Part shown: positions 33,902 through 42,381 of the stretch, in pieces | Position numbering within the stretch: position 1 is the first letter of the stretch | Layout: each line of letters begins with the position of its first letter | NCBI RefSeq assembly: GCF_003865035.1 | Contig: NZ_BHVZ01000002.1 | Span: 1 to 64,000 of the forward strand | Direction of reading: 5' to 3' | DNA from: Anaerotignum faecicola | GTDB taxonomy: Bacteria; Bacillota; Clostridia; Lachnospirales; Anaerotignaceae | Length of the DNA: 64,000 nucleotides | Position numbers and translations under genes: made by a program | The notes under the pieces: model-generated | Seen by the model: only the letters and a program-made list of their open reading frames with translations | What the model was told of the DNA's origin: nothing | The model's database searches: none

Positions 33902-34115
33902 GGAACAGGTGGTCAGACAGCGCCGCCTTTATCCAGCAGGCACCCGTGTAGAGCTGGTCCAGATGGACGACGCACAGGCCCCTCCGGTGGGCACACGTGG
34001 CACCGTCATTGGTGTCGACGATACTGGAAGCATCATGGTAGCTTGGGACAATGGCTCAGGACTCAACGTCATTTACGGCGTTGACTGCTGCAAAAAGGTT
34101 CCAATCGACGACTAA
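33885..34115 (+). CDS. DUF4314 small beta-barrel protein
   Basis: A 76-residue protein with AAAGGAGG before ATG 33885. The core YPAGTRVELVQMDDAQAPP, GTRGTVIGVDD and IMVAWDNGSGLNVIYGVD match DUF4314, a small SH3-like barrel frequent in phages and mobile elements of Firmicutes. Function is unknown; such barrels often bind nucleic acid or partners. It overlaps the preceding gene by 17 bases and shares its transcript. Confidence 0.8.
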   Translation: MRFPSKEQVVRQRRLYPAGTRVELVQMDDAQAPPVGTRGTVIGVDDTGSIMVAWDNGSGLNVIYGVDCCKKVPIDD

Positions 34116-34123
34116 AATACACA

Positions 34124-34208
34124 GATTTTCCTACAGATATTTGTGTACTATATGGCTCGAATTGACTTGCTATTATGTGCCTTTAGAGTGATATATAGTA
34201 CTACCAAA
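34124..34208 (+). promoter_or_regulatory. Repeated promoter module, copy 2
   Basis: The conserved block TTGCTATTATGTGCCTTTAG AGTGATATATAGTACTACCAAAA covers 34167-34208. Similarity to copy 3 extends about 45 bases further upstream (ACACAG, then TATTTGTGTACTATATG). It lies 32 bases before the gene at 34240. Confidence 0.55.
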
Positions 34209-34239
34209 AGGGAAAACACATTTTTAGGAGGAACCTACC

Positions 34240-34602
34240 ATGAAAGAAATCAGAACATTTGAAGAAGCCATCGAGCAGAACGCAAGAAGCCTGAAGGAAC
34301 TTGGAATCAACGGAACCTTATTCTGGGCTTACAGAACTAGCAAGGAAACCGGAAACGAGCTCATCGACTTCAACGAGGTCATTTGGGATTACGACATCGA
34401 AGAAATCGCCCAGACCTTGAGAGCCAACGACATCACCGAATTCACCATCAGCTCCACCTTCTCAAGCCTCATCGAAACCCTCGCAGCCTTCGAAAAACAA
34501 GGAATCAGCATGGCAGGCCTTACCACGGTAAAAGCACGCTACACTGATTGGAAGACCGGCGAACACGCCCTCATTCCTGCAATTAAGATGACGGTAAAAT
34601 AA
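34240..34602 (+). CDS. Small phage accessory protein of unknown function (DUF6900-like)
   Basis: A 120-residue acidic protein starting behind AGGAGG (34229-34234). It includes TFEEAIEQNARSLKELGING, then LIDFNEVIWDYDIEEIAQTL, and a C-terminal beta part (LTTVKARYTDWKTGEHALIP). It looks like DUF6900-type accessory proteins of mobile elements in gut Clostridia, whose function is not known. It is expressed from its own copy of the repeated promoter and is followed by a hairpin, so it is a free-standing unit. Confidence 0.65.
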   Translation: MKEIRTFEEAIEQNARSLKELGINGTLFWAYRTSKETGNELIDFNEVIWDYDIEEIAQTLRANDITEFTISSTFSSLIETLAAFEKQGISMAGLTTVKARYTDWKTGEHALIPAIKMTVK

Positions 34603-34624
34603 CAACGCCTTCTGCCGAAGGAAG

Positions 34625-34645
34625 CAGGTCTCAGGACCTGTTTTC
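34625..34645 (+). terminator. Hairpin after the small accessory gene
   Basis: CAGGTC and GACCTG arms with a short loop lie within 34625-34640, followed by TTTTCC. It ends the unit begun at copy 2 of the promoter module and precedes copy 3. Confidence 0.45.
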
Positions 34646-34659
34646 CTCGTTATAAATTA

Positions 34660-34748
34660 CACAGTTTTTTCCTCAGATATTTGTGTACTATATGCCCCGA
34701 ATTAGCTTGCTATTATGTGCTTTTAGAGTGATATATAGTACTACCAAA
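34660..34748 (+). promoter_or_regulatory. Repeated promoter module, copy 3
   Basis: The conserved block (34707-34748) differs from copy 2 at few positions, and the upstream similarity (ACACAG, TATTTGTGTACTATATG) is kept from about 34660. It lies 31 bases before the gene at 34779. Confidence 0.55.
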
Positions 34749-34778
34749 AGGAAAGAAACACACAAGGAGGACAAACAT

Positions 34779-35021
34779 ATGTGGAAAGAAGGAATCATCG
34801 GAATCCCAACAAAGAACGGAGAATACAAGAAGGTTAAATACTGGGTCAAGCACTTTGATGAGCCAAGTGAAGACTACGGCATCAATGGCGGTAAGATTTC
34901 CAAGCTCAGCCTGAAGATGGACGGCAAGTGGATTGCCAACTACGACAGAGGCTGGGACATCAAACCAACCTGCAAAGAAGCAGAAATGGCGCTTTGCATT
35001 CTTCTGAACGAACACAACTAA
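34779..35021 (+). CDS. Small phage accessory protein of unknown function (DUF7678-like)
   Basis: An 80-residue protein with AAGGAGG before ATG 34779. The sequence (IPTKNGEYKKVKYWVKHFDE, then LKMDGKWIANYDRGWDI) suggests a beta-sheet body and a short helix at the end; it resembles DUF7678. Such proteins occur next to DUF6900-like genes on clostridial mobile elements. Function unknown. It is the last of three small units with the shared promoter module, and the large terminase follows after about 110 bases. Confidence 0.65.
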   Translation: MWKEGIIGIPTKNGEYKKVKYWVKHFDEPSEDYGINGGKISKLSLKMDGKWIANYDRGWDIKPTCKEAEMALCILLNEHN

Positions 35022-35129
35022 CCACCTGAAAAGAATATCAGGCAGGACGGTCCCGGATGGGGCTGTTTCTCGTTATAGACGTCGCCACCAGGCGGCTATT
35101 TTCATTTCTACGAAAGGAGGCGCATACAT

Positions 35130-36731
35130 TTGCGTAAACTTGAAAACTACACACCGACACGCTTCATGGCTGCGGACTCCACCTATAGTAAACAGATGGC
35201 GGATTACGCAGTCAATTTTATTGAGTGTCTCTGCCATACCAAAGGCACATGGGCCGGTAAACCCTTTGAGCTCATAGACTGGCAGGAACAGATTATCAGA
35301 GATATCTTCGGAACCTTAAAGCCAAATGGCTATCGCCAGTTCAATACTGCCTATGTAGAAATTCCTAAGAAAATGGGAAAGTCCGAGCTTGCTGCTGCCG
35401 TCGCCCTGCTCCTTACCTGTGGTGATGGTGAAGAACGAGCTGAGGTTTATGGATGTGCAGCTGACCGCCAGCAGGCAACTATCGTTTTTGACGTAGCTGC
35501 TGATGTGGTGCGTATGTGTCCTGCACTGAATAGGCGAATCAAAATCCTCGCTTCCCAGAAGCGTATCGTCTACCAACCGACCAACAGCTTCTATCAGGTA
35601 CTATCCGCAGAAGCCTACTCCAAACACGGCTTCAACATTCACGGAGTTGTTTTTGATGAGCTGCACACTCAGCCGAATCGAAAACTCTTTGATGTTATGA
35701 CCAAGGGCTCTGGTGATGCCAGAACGCAGCCACTCTACTTCCTTATTACGACTGCCGGAACAGACACCAACAGCATCTGCTATGAAACTCACCAGAAAGC
35801 TAAGGATATCCTAGAAGGCAGAAAGATTGACCCGACCTTCTATCCTGTCATCTACGGTGCCGATGAAACCGATGACTGGACGGACCCAGAGGTCTGGAAG
35901 AAAGCAAACCCTTCTCTCGGTATTACAGTCGGTATCGATAAAGTCGAAGCTGCCTGTGAATCTGCCAAGCAGAATCCCGGTGAGGAGAACTCCTTTAGAC
36001 AGCTCAGGCTCAATCAATGGGTCAAGCAGGCTGTCCGCTGGATGCCAATGGAGAAATGGGATGCTTGCTCCTTCAAGGTTGATGAAGACGCGCTGGAAGG
36101 CCGTGTTTGTTACGGTGGTCTGGACCTTTCTTCCACAACGGATATCACTGCTTTTGTTTTGGTGTTTCCTCCACTGGATGAAGATGACAAGTTCTGCATT
36201 CTTCCGTATTTTTGGATACCGGAAGATACGCTGGAGCTTCGAGTCCGACGAGACCATGTCCCTTACGACGTCTGGGAACGACAAGGCTTTCTGGAGACCA
36301 CCGAAGGAAATGTCGTCCATTACGGTTACATTGAGAAATTCATCGAGCGACTTGGAGAACGCTTCAATATTCGAGAAATTGCCTTTGACCGCTGGGGAGC
36401 TGTCCAGATGGTACAGAACCTTGAGGGTATGGGCTTTACTGTTGTCCCTTTCGGTCAGGGCTTTAAGGACATGTCTCCTCCGACAAAAGAACTCATGAAA
36501 CTGACACTGGAACAAAGGCTGGCCCACGGCGGTCATCCAGTACTCCGCTGGATGATGGACAACATTTATATCCGCACTGATCCGGCTGGTAATGTAAAAG
36601 CAGACAAAGAAAAATCCACAGAAAAAATCGACGGTGCAGTTGCCACGATTATGGGGCTTGATCGTGCGATCCGCTGTGGAAATAATACCGGTGCTTCTGT
36701 CTATGATGACAGAGGAATCTTATTCCTATAA
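35130..36731 (+). CDS. terL: Terminase large subunit (HK97-like)
   Basis: A 533-residue packaging motor-nuclease, starting with TTG 35130 behind AAAGGAGG. The ATPase has Walker A IPKKMGKSELAAA (about residues 76-88) and Walker B VVFDELHTQ (about 172-180) with the coupling ITTAGTDTNS. The RNase H-like nuclease follows with YGGLDLSSTTDITAF (about 330-344) and FDRWGAVQMV (about 420). It translocates DNA into the prohead and cuts genome units. The partner small subunit is 4 kb upstream. Confidence 0.92.
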   Translation: MRKLENYTPTRFMAADSTYSKQMADYAVNFIECLCHTKGTWAGKPFELIDWQEQIIRDIFGTLKPNGYRQFNTAYVEIPKKMGKSELAAAVALLLTCGDGEERAEVYGCAADRQQATIVFDVAADVVRMCPALNRRIKILASQKRIVYQPTNSFYQVLSAEAYSKHGFNIHGVVFDELHTQPNRKLFDVMTKGSGDARTQPLYFLITTAGTDTNSICYETHQKAKDILEGRKIDPTFYPVIYGADETDDWTDPEVWKKANPSLGITVGIDKVEAACESAKQNPGEENSFRQLRLNQWVKQAVRWMPMEKWDACSFKVDEDALEGRVCYGGLDLSSTTDITAFVLVFPPLDEDDKFCILPYFWIPEDTLELRVRRDHVPYDVWERQGFLETTEGNVVHYGYIEKFIERLGERFNIREIAFDRWGAVQMVQNLEGMGFTVVPFGQGFKDMSPPTKELMKLTLEQRLAHGGHPVLRWMMDNIYIRTDPAGNVKADKEKSTEKIDGAVATIMGLDRAIRCGNNTGASVYDDRGILFL

Positions 36732-36766
36732 CCCCTGCATACTTTACCTTATAATACGCATACTAT

Positions 36767-36829
36767 TAAGGGAAAATTCCCTTAATGTGTTGCTGTTTCC
36801 CTTATTTAGTGGTAATATTTAAGGGAAAT
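36767..36829. promoter_or_regulatory. TTAAGGGAA palindromes upstream of the Fic gene
   Basis: A perfect 20-base palindrome lies at 36767-36786 (TTAAGGGAA, AA, TTCCCTTAA). A second inverted repeat, TTTCCCTTA (36797-36805) with TAAGGGAAA (36821-36829), follows. The same half site appears after the gene (37913-37942). They end six bases before the ribosome site, so a regulator bound here would control fic; self-regulation is possible because the Fic protein has a winged-helix-like end. Confidence 0.55.
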
Positions 36830-36846
36830 AATCGGAGGTGAAGGAA

Positions 36847-37893
36847 ATGAGAACTTTTAATTACTCTGAAATCAAGAAGCAAAAGTGGGATTCAGATGTT
36901 CTTAGCTTAATTGCAGCAATTTATAAAGAGACCGGTAAACAGGAAATGTACCTGAAACAACGTCCTGAAGAATTAGAAAAACTGGTTGAGATTGCTAAAA
37001 TACAAAGTACCGAGGCATCAAACGCAATTGAGGGAATTGTTACAACAAGCACTCGTATCAAGCAGATTGTAGAAGAAAAAACAACACCAAAGAACCGTGA
37101 TGAGCAGGAAATTGCAGGGTATCGCGATGTTCTTAATATTATTCACGAAAGCTTTGATGCAATTCCTATCACACAGAATTATATTTTACAGCTTCACAAA
37201 GTATTGTATAGCCACATGAATAATCCTATGGCCGGAAGAACTAAAAGTGTACAAAACTATATTAGTGCCACCTATCCAGATGGCCATGTAGAAACTCTGT
37301 TCACTCCACTTGCTCCATACGATACTCCACAGGCTTTAGATAGAATATGTGAGGAATATAATCGTGTCATTGGAAATATGGAAGTTGAACCCCTGATTGC
37401 AATTCCAATCTTCATTCATGACTTTCTTTGCATCCATCCGTTCAATGATGGAAATGGACGAATGAGCCGTTTGCTTACAACACTTCTGTTATACAGAAAT
37501 GGCTTTTATGTTGGCAAGTATATTTCATTGGAAGCTAAGATTGCCAAGAACAAGGACCTGTATTACGACACACTTGGTCAGGCACAGATTGGCTGGCATG
37601 AAGGGACAGAGGACTCAGTGCCATTTATCAAGTATTTGCTTGGTACTGTTCTTGCTGCATACAAAGATTTCGAAGAACGTTTTGAACTTGTTGAAACAAA
37701 GTTGCCAGCTCTCGAAACAGTCAGACGAGCAACCTTACACAAAATAGGTCGCTTCACAAAGCAGGATATTCGTGAGCTTTGCCCTTCGCTTAGCGTCAGC
37801 TCTATAGAGGGCTCACTAAGAAAATTAGTCGCATCTGGTGAACTAAAACGTGAAGGCTCAGGAAAGAACACTTGCTATTTTAGAATGAAATAA
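36847..37893 (+). CDS. Fic-family protein (class II, with N-terminal inhibitory motif)
   Basis: A 348-residue protein. The Fic motif HPFNDGNGRMSR is intact near residue 200, with the flap upstream; Fic enzymes usually transfer AMP to proteins. An N-terminal SNAIEG (about residues 60-65) matches the inhibitory (S/T)xxxE(G/N) helix, making this a self-inhibited class II member. The C-terminal 70 residues (RFTKQDIRELCPSLSVSSIE, then LRKLVASGELKREG) form a winged helix, suggesting DNA binding. Inserted between terminase and portal with its own palindromes, AT-rich, it is a moron gene, possibly for host control or phage exclusion. Confidence 0.9.
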   Translation: MRTFNYSEIKKQKWDSDVLSLIAAIYKETGKQEMYLKQRPEELEKLVEIAKIQSTEASNAIEGIVTTSTRIKQIVEEKTTPKNRDEQEIAGYRDVLNIIHESFDAIPITQNYILQLHKVLYSHMNNPMAGRTKSVQNYISATYPDGHVETLFTPLAPYDTPQALDRICEEYNRVIGNMEVEPLIAIPIFIHDFLCIHPFNDGNGRMSRLLTTLLLYRNGFYVGKYISLEAKIAKNKDLYYDTLGQAQIGWHEGTEDSVPFIKYLLGTVLAAYKDFEERFELVETKLPALETVRRATLHKIGRFTKQDIRELCPSLSVSSIEGSLRKLVASGELKREGSGKNTCYFRMK

Positions 37894-37912
37894 TACCATT
37901 AAGTATTTTATA

Positions 37913-37995
37913 TTTCCCTTAAATATTTCCATTTTTTAAGGGCAAGTCACCGTGATTAAGGTTAAGCATCTGCAAATGCAGGTGCTTTTCTTTTG
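37913..37995 (+). terminator. Inverted repeat and hairpin between fic and portal
   Basis: CCCTTAAA (37916-37923) and TTTAAGGG (37935-37942) repeat the half sites found before fic. Next, GCATCTGC and GCAGGTGC arms around 37966-37985, followed by TTTTCTTTT, make a weak terminator-like hairpin. Together they end the fic unit. Confidence 0.4.
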
Positions 37996-38023
37996 CTCAA
38001 ATTTAGGAAGGAGTGTGATTATT

Positions 38024-39394
38024 ATGAGCATTTTAAGCGGACTATTCCGTTCAAGAGACAAGCCCACCAACAGCACTAACGGCAGCGCTTACCGCTTCCT
38101 GTTTGGTGGCAGTAATTCCGGTAAAGCGGTGAATGAGCGAAGTGCCATGCAGATGACTGCCGTCTACGCTTGCGTCAGAATTCTTTCCGAGTCTATTGCT
38201 GGCCTGCCGATTCATGTTTATCAATACACCGACTCCGGCAGCAAGGAAAAAGCTATCAAGCATCCGCTGTATCGACTGATTCACGATGAGCCAAATCCGG
38301 AAATGACCTCCTTTGTCTTCCGAGAGACCTTGATGACACACCTGCTCCTTTACGGAAATGCCTATGCGCAGATTATCCGAAATGGCAAGGGTGAAGTCGT
38401 CGCTCTCTATCCGCTGATGGCCAATCGAATGAGCGTAGACCGTGACGATAAAGGTCACCTCTACTACCAATATCAGATGCAGGAATCCGATGCACCTACC
38501 ATGAAAAATGGAACCGTAATCTTGAAACCGTCGGATGTGCTCCATGTTCCGGGCCTCGGCTTTGATGGTCTGGTCGGTTACTCTCCCATCGCTATGGCGA
38601 AGAACGCTATCGGTCTTGCCATTGCTACGGAGGAATATGGTGCTAAGTTCTTTGCAAACGGAGCCACACCGGGAGGCATTCTAGAGTATCCCGGAACAGT
38701 AAAAAATCCGGAAGCTGTCAGAGAAAGCTGGACCAAAGGCTTCTCTGGGAACAATTCTCATAAGGTAGCAGTTTTGGAAGAAGGCATGAAATATACGCCT
38801 ATCTCCATCTCCCCGAATGAAGCACAGTTTTTGGAGACCAGAAAATTTCAGATTGATGAAATAGCTCGAATCTTTAGAGTACCGCCCCACATGGTCGGTG
38901 ACCTAGAGAAATCAAGCTTTTCTAATATTGAGCAGCAATCTCTCGAATTTGTGAAGTACACCTTGGAACCTTGGATTGTCCGTTGGGAACAGTCCATCAA
39001 TCGTGCCCTTCTATCCGAATCGGAGAAGGCTGCTTATTTTGTAAAGTTCAATGTCGACGGCCTCTTACGTGGCGATTATCAAAGCCGTATGAACGGTTAC
39101 GCTACGGCAAGACAGAACGGCTGGATGTCCGCAAATGATATCCGTGAACTTGAAAACCTAGACCTCATCCCACCGGAACTTGGTGGTGACTTATATCTCA
39201 TCAATGGAAACATGACCAAGCTGGATGATGCAGGAATATTCGCAGCGACCACTGCTGCCGGAAAGGAGGACGAAAACGATGAAGAAGTTCTGGAAGTGGA
39301 AGAATCAGACGGTGACCAATCAGGAGACGCAGGAGCAGACACTGGAGAGGACGCTGTTTCTAAACGGCACCATCGCAGAGGAAAGCTGGTTTGA
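38024..39394 (+). CDS. HK97-family portal protein
   Basis: A 456-residue portal subunit. The opening includes VNERSAMQMTAVYACVRILS and SESIAGLPIHVYQY (residues about 38-70), the conserved stem-lead region, then VLHVPGLGFDGLVGYSPIAM and FRVPPHMVGDLEKSSFSNIE, both diagnostic for HK97 portals. Twelve copies form the ring through which DNA enters. GGAAGGAG lies before ATG 38024. The end is acidic and overlaps the protease gene by 116 bases, an unusually long overlap. Confidence 0.92.
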   Translation: MSILSGLFRSRDKPTNSTNGSAYRFLFGGSNSGKAVNERSAMQMTAVYACVRILSESIAGLPIHVYQYTDSGSKEKAIKHPLYRLIHDEPNPEMTSFVFRETLMTHLLLYGNAYAQIIRNGKGEVVALYPLMANRMSVDRDDKGHLYYQYQMQESDAPTMKNGTVILKPSDVLHVPGLGFDGLVGYSPIAMAKNAIGLAIATEEYGAKFFANGATPGGILEYPGTVKNPEAVRESWTKGFSGNNSHKVAVLEEGMKYTPISISPNEAQFLETRKFQIDEIARIFRVPPHMVGDLEKSSFSNIEQQSLEFVKYTLEPWIVRWEQSINRALLSESEKAAYFVKFNVDGLLRGDYQSRMNGYATARQNGWMSANDIRELENLDLIPPELGGDLYLINGNMTKLDDAGIFAATTAAGKEDENDEEVLEVEESDGDQSGDAGADTGEDAVSKRHHRRGKLV

Positions 39395-40022
39395 CGATGA
39401 TGTCACACCTAAGCTCTTTCGAGATGAACTGTTTGCCGAAAAGGGAGACATCACCATTTGGATTAACTCTCCGGGAGGCGACTGTGTGGCCGCAGCCCAG
39501 ATTTACAACATGATGATGGAGTATCCCGGCAATGTCACCGTAAAGATTGATGGTATCGCAGCCTCTGCTGCATCCGTCATCGCTATGGCAGGTACAAAGG
39601 TGCTGGTATCTCCGGTATCCATGCTCATGATTCATAACCCGATGACTGCAGCTATGGGCGACTCCACTGAGATGCAGAAGGCTATCGCCATGCTGGATGA
39701 AGTCAAGGAATCCATCATCAATGCCTACGAAATCAAAACTGGTATGAGTCGTGCCAAGCTCTCCCATCTCATGGATGCAGAGACTTGGATGGATGCACAT
39801 ACGGCCATTGATATGGGCTTTGCGGATGAAATCCTGACAAGACCAGCGGAAACACCGGTAGAAAATAACGCTGCTGGTCCGATGCTCTTTTCTCGTGCGG
39901 CAGTGACCAACTCTCTTATGGATAAGCTGGCTGCCAAGTGCCGCATCAAGAAACCTGAAACACCGGAACGCTCCGTAGATACACTCATGGAGCGTCTTGA
40001 CCTAATCAAACAACACATTTAA
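39279..40022 (+). CDS. ClpP-like prohead maturation protease
   Basis: A 247-residue serine protease of the ClpP fold. WINSPGGDCVAAAQIYNMM (oxyanion region), DGIAASAASVIAMAG (nucleophile serine near residue 107) and MLMIHNPMTAAMGD (histidine near 131) form the catalytic set. It cleaves the scaffold part of the capsid protein during head assembly. AAAGGAGG lies before ATG 39279, inside the portal gene. The capsid gene starts 15 bases after its stop. Confidence 0.92.
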   Translation: MKKFWKWKNQTVTNQETQEQTLERTLFLNGTIAEESWFDDDVTPKLFRDELFAEKGDITIWINSPGGDCVAAAQIYNMMMEYPGNVTVKIDGIAASAASVIAMAGTKVLVSPVSMLMIHNPMTAAMGDSTEMQKAIAMLDEVKESIINAYEIKTGMSRAKLSHLMDAETWMDAHTAIDMGFADEILTRPAETPVENNAAGPMLFSRAAVTNSLMDKLAAKCRIKKPETPERSVDTLMERLDLIKQHI

Positions 40023-40037
40023 TGGAGGTATTCGATT

Positions 40038-41228
40038 ATGACTATTTTAGAACTGCGTGAAAAGCGCAACACTGCATGGAATGCTGCAAAGGCATTTCTT
40101 GATTCTCACCGTACCGAGAAAGGTACTCTTACTGCCGAGGACGATGCGACCTACTCCAGAATGGAACAGGAAATCGCTGACCTTGGCAAGGAAATCACTC
40201 GTCTGGAAAGACAGGAAGCATTGGAGGCAGAGCTTAACAAGCCGGTAAACAAGCCTCTCACTTCTAAGCCTGTTACTGCTGCTGAAAAGCCTGCAAAGAC
40301 TGGTCGTGCTTCTGATGCATACAAGGATGCGATGCTTTCTGCAATGCGTTCTAATTTCCGTAATGTAAGCAATGTACTTCAGGAAGGTGTAGATGCCGAT
40401 GGTGGCTACCTTGTTCCGGAAGAGTATGACCGCAGACTTATCGATGTGCTTGATGGTGAGAACATCATGCGCAGCCTTGCTACAAAGATTACTACTGCAG
40501 GTCAGCACAAAATCAACATCGCAGCTACCAAGCCTGCAACAGCATGGATTGAGGAAGGTGGAGCATTATCTTTTGGTGATGCAACATTTGACCAGATCTA
40601 TCTTGATGCCTACAAGCTTCATGTAGCAATCAAGGTTACTGAAGAATTGCTTTATGACAATGCCTTCGGTCTTGAAAACTACATCATCACTCAGTTCGGT
40701 AAGGCTTTAGCAAATGCCGAAGAGGATGCCTTCCTTAACGGAGATGGTAAGGGCAAGCCGACTGGCATTTTTGCTAAGACCGGTGGCGGTCAGATTGCTG
40801 GAACACTTACAGCCGCAATCAAGTCTGATGACCTTATCGACCTTGTATATGGACTCAAGAGACCTTATCGTAAAAAAGCTTCTTTCATCATGAATGATGC
40901 AACACTTGCTTCTCTTAGAAAGCTTAAGGATAACAACGGAGCATATATCTGGCAGCCTTCATACAAGGAAGGAGAACCTGACAGAGTTCTTGGCTATGCT
41001 GTTCACACTTCTGCTTTCGCACCTACAAATGCGATTGCATTCGGTGATTATAGCTACTACAACATTGGTGATCGTGGTTCTCGTTCTTTTGCAGAACTGC
41101 GTGAACTTTTCGCTGGTAACGGCATGGTCGGTTATGTAGCCAAGGAAAGAGTTGATGGTAAGCTTATCCTTCCTGAAGCAGTAAAAATCTTAAAGCTTAA
41201 GGAAGAAACTGCAAGTGCTAAGGGTTAA
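40038..41228 (+). CDS. HK97-family major capsid protein
   Basis: A 396-residue capsid subunit. Residues 1-105 are helical and charged (the delta domain removed by the protease). The mature fold begins near VLQEGVDADGGYLVPEEYDR and includes ITTAGQHKINIAATKPATAW, LAKALANAEEDAFLNGDGKG-like E-loop/spine sequence and ALFGDYSYY near the end, standard for the family. It assembles the icosahedral head. Codon use is like the upstream module and changes after this gene. Confidence 0.93.
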   Translation: MTILELREKRNTAWNAAKAFLDSHRTEKGTLTAEDDATYSRMEQEIADLGKEITRLERQEALEAELNKPVNKPLTSKPVTAAEKPAKTGRASDAYKDAMLSAMRSNFRNVSNVLQEGVDADGGYLVPEEYDRRLIDVLDGENIMRSLATKITTAGQHKINIAATKPATAWIEEGGALSFGDATFDQIYLDAYKLHVAIKVTEELLYDNAFGLENYIITQFGKALANAEEDAFLNGDGKGKPTGIFAKTGGGQIAGTLTAAIKSDDLIDLVYGLKRPYRKKASFIMNDATLASLRKLKDNNGAYIWQPSYKEGEPDRVLGYAVHTSAFAPTNAIAFGDYSYYNIGDRGSRSFAELRELFAGNGMVGYVAKERVDGKLILPEAVKILKLKEETASAKG

Positions 41229-41239
41229 GAATAATTAAG

Positions 41240-41337
41240 TGTGACACCCTATGACGGCTATCTACTATCCTTTTCTATAGGGATAAAAAATAAAGCCTAT
41301 ATATAGATATAGGGAATGCCAGTCATAAGGTGTCACA
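41240..41337. repeat. Long inverted repeat after the capsid gene
   Basis: TGTGACACC (41240-41248) pairs with GGTGTCACA (41329-41337); the stem continues with ATGAC/GTCAT and GGC/GCC after small bulges. The core is AT-rich with a second palindrome (CCTATATATAG and so on). No gene lies inside. It marks the border between the head genes and an AT-richer tail module and resembles the inverted repeat at 27.68-27.77 kb in plan. It could be a terminator-like structure, a recombination scar or a miniature insertion. Confidence 0.6.
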
Positions 41338-41358
41338 GATTATTAGGTGGTGATAGAA

Positions 41359-41631
41359 ATGATTGTAAATCTTGATGAGATGAAGGGTTACCTTCGTGTG
41401 GACTTTGATGATGATGATGCACTTATCGAGAACTTCATCACAACCGGGCAGAATCTCTGTGCAGATATAGCCAGATTATCTGTGGATGAACTTGGTGCGA
41501 TTCCATCTTCTAAGATAGCCGTCATGTATGCCGTTGCGTATCTGTATGAACACAGAGAAAATGCCAACTACAAGGAACTGACACTTTCTCTGCGTTCCCT
41601 GCTTTTCGGCATCAGAAAGGAAGGATTCTGA
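41359..41631 (+). CDS. Head-tail connector protein (HK97 gp6-like)
   Basis: A 90-residue helical protein: IVNLDEMKGYLRVDFDDDDA and LIENFITTGQNLCADIA match the DNA-packaging/connector family of HK97 gp6, which adds a ring under the portal. AGGTGG lies before ATG 41359. The stop TGA overlaps the next start (TGATG). Codon use is AT-rich here onward. Confidence 0.85.
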   Translation: MIVNLDEMKGYLRVDFDDDDALIENFITTGQNLCADIARLSVDELGAIPSSKIAVMYAVAYLYEHRENANYKELTLSLRSLLFGIRKEGF

Positions 41632-41990
41632 TGGATATTTCAAAGCTAAATCAGCGGATTTTAATTCAAAAAGGAAATACACAAACAGACGATGTGGGAA
41701 ATGTACTTCGGCAGTGGCAGGATTTTTATTCCTGCTTTGCGTCTATTAAGACTACAGGCGGAAAGGAACGACAGAAAGGTGATACGGAGGAACAGCAGAC
41801 AGTATCTTTTACTGTACGTTTTTGCAAAAAGCTTTCAGAACTTTCCGCTGTGGATTACCGTATTATGTTCCGAGGAAAAAACTACAACATAGTGCAAGTT
41901 GACTTTGCGGACTATGACAGCAAAACGGTAAAAATAAAAGCGGAATCGGAGGACTCTTATGACAGTAACGGTACAGGAAATGACAAATGA
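41631..41990 (+). CDS. Phage head closure / head-tail adaptor protein
   Basis: A 119-residue protein (DISKLNQRILIQKGNTQTDD, then KTTGGKERQKGDTEEQQTVS and FRGKNYNIVQVDFADYDSKT) of the SPP1 gp16-like head-tail adaptor family, a small beta barrel that closes the connector. It is translationally coupled to the preceding gene and overlaps the next by 32 bases, usual for this set of morphogenesis genes. Confidence 0.85.
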   Translation: MDISKLNQRILIQKGNTQTDDVGNVLRQWQDFYSCFASIKTTGGKERQKGDTEEQQTVSFTVRFCKKLSELSAVDYRIMFRGKNYNIVQVDFADYDSKTVKIKAESEDSYDSNGTGNDK

Positions 41991-42381
41991 AATCCTAAAC
42001 TGCATAAAGCAATACACCGAGGAGGCATCAGAGAAAATAGCCGAGGTCTGCAAGGAAGAAAGTGAAACACTGAAAGAAAATCTGAAAAAAGACAGTCCAA
42101 AAGGCAAGCGAATGGGAAATAAAAAATACTCTCGTGGCTGGAAAATAAAGAAAACATCTCGCAGTGGCTATGTGCAGTACGAGGTTTATAACACACAGGG
42201 TTATCTGACACATCTTCTGGAAAAAGGGCATCAAAATTTTGTCGGCACAACAAAAGGCAGACAAAAACAGGTGCATACCAAAGGCGGAAGAACGCCTGCT
42301 TATCCCCATATCAAGCCGAATGAGGAAAAAGCAAAGGAAAACGTGGAACGGCGAATTAGGGAGGTTCTGCAAAATGGATGA
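41959..42381 (+). CDS. HK97 gp10-like tail component
   Basis: A 140-residue protein. KIAEVCKEESETLKENLKKD and the basic middle (YSRGWKIKKTSRSGYVQYEV, then LTHLLEKGHQNFVG) match the gp10-like minor tail family, which helps join head and tail. GGAGG lies before ATG 41959. The next gene starts within its last codons. Confidence 0.88.
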   Translation: MTVTVQEMTNEILNCIKQYTEEASEKIAEVCKEESETLKENLKKDSPKGKRMGNKKYSRGWKIKKTSRSGYVQYEVYNTQGYLTHLLEKGHQNFVGTTKGRQKQVHTKGGRTPAYPHIKPNEEKAKENVERRIREVLQNG

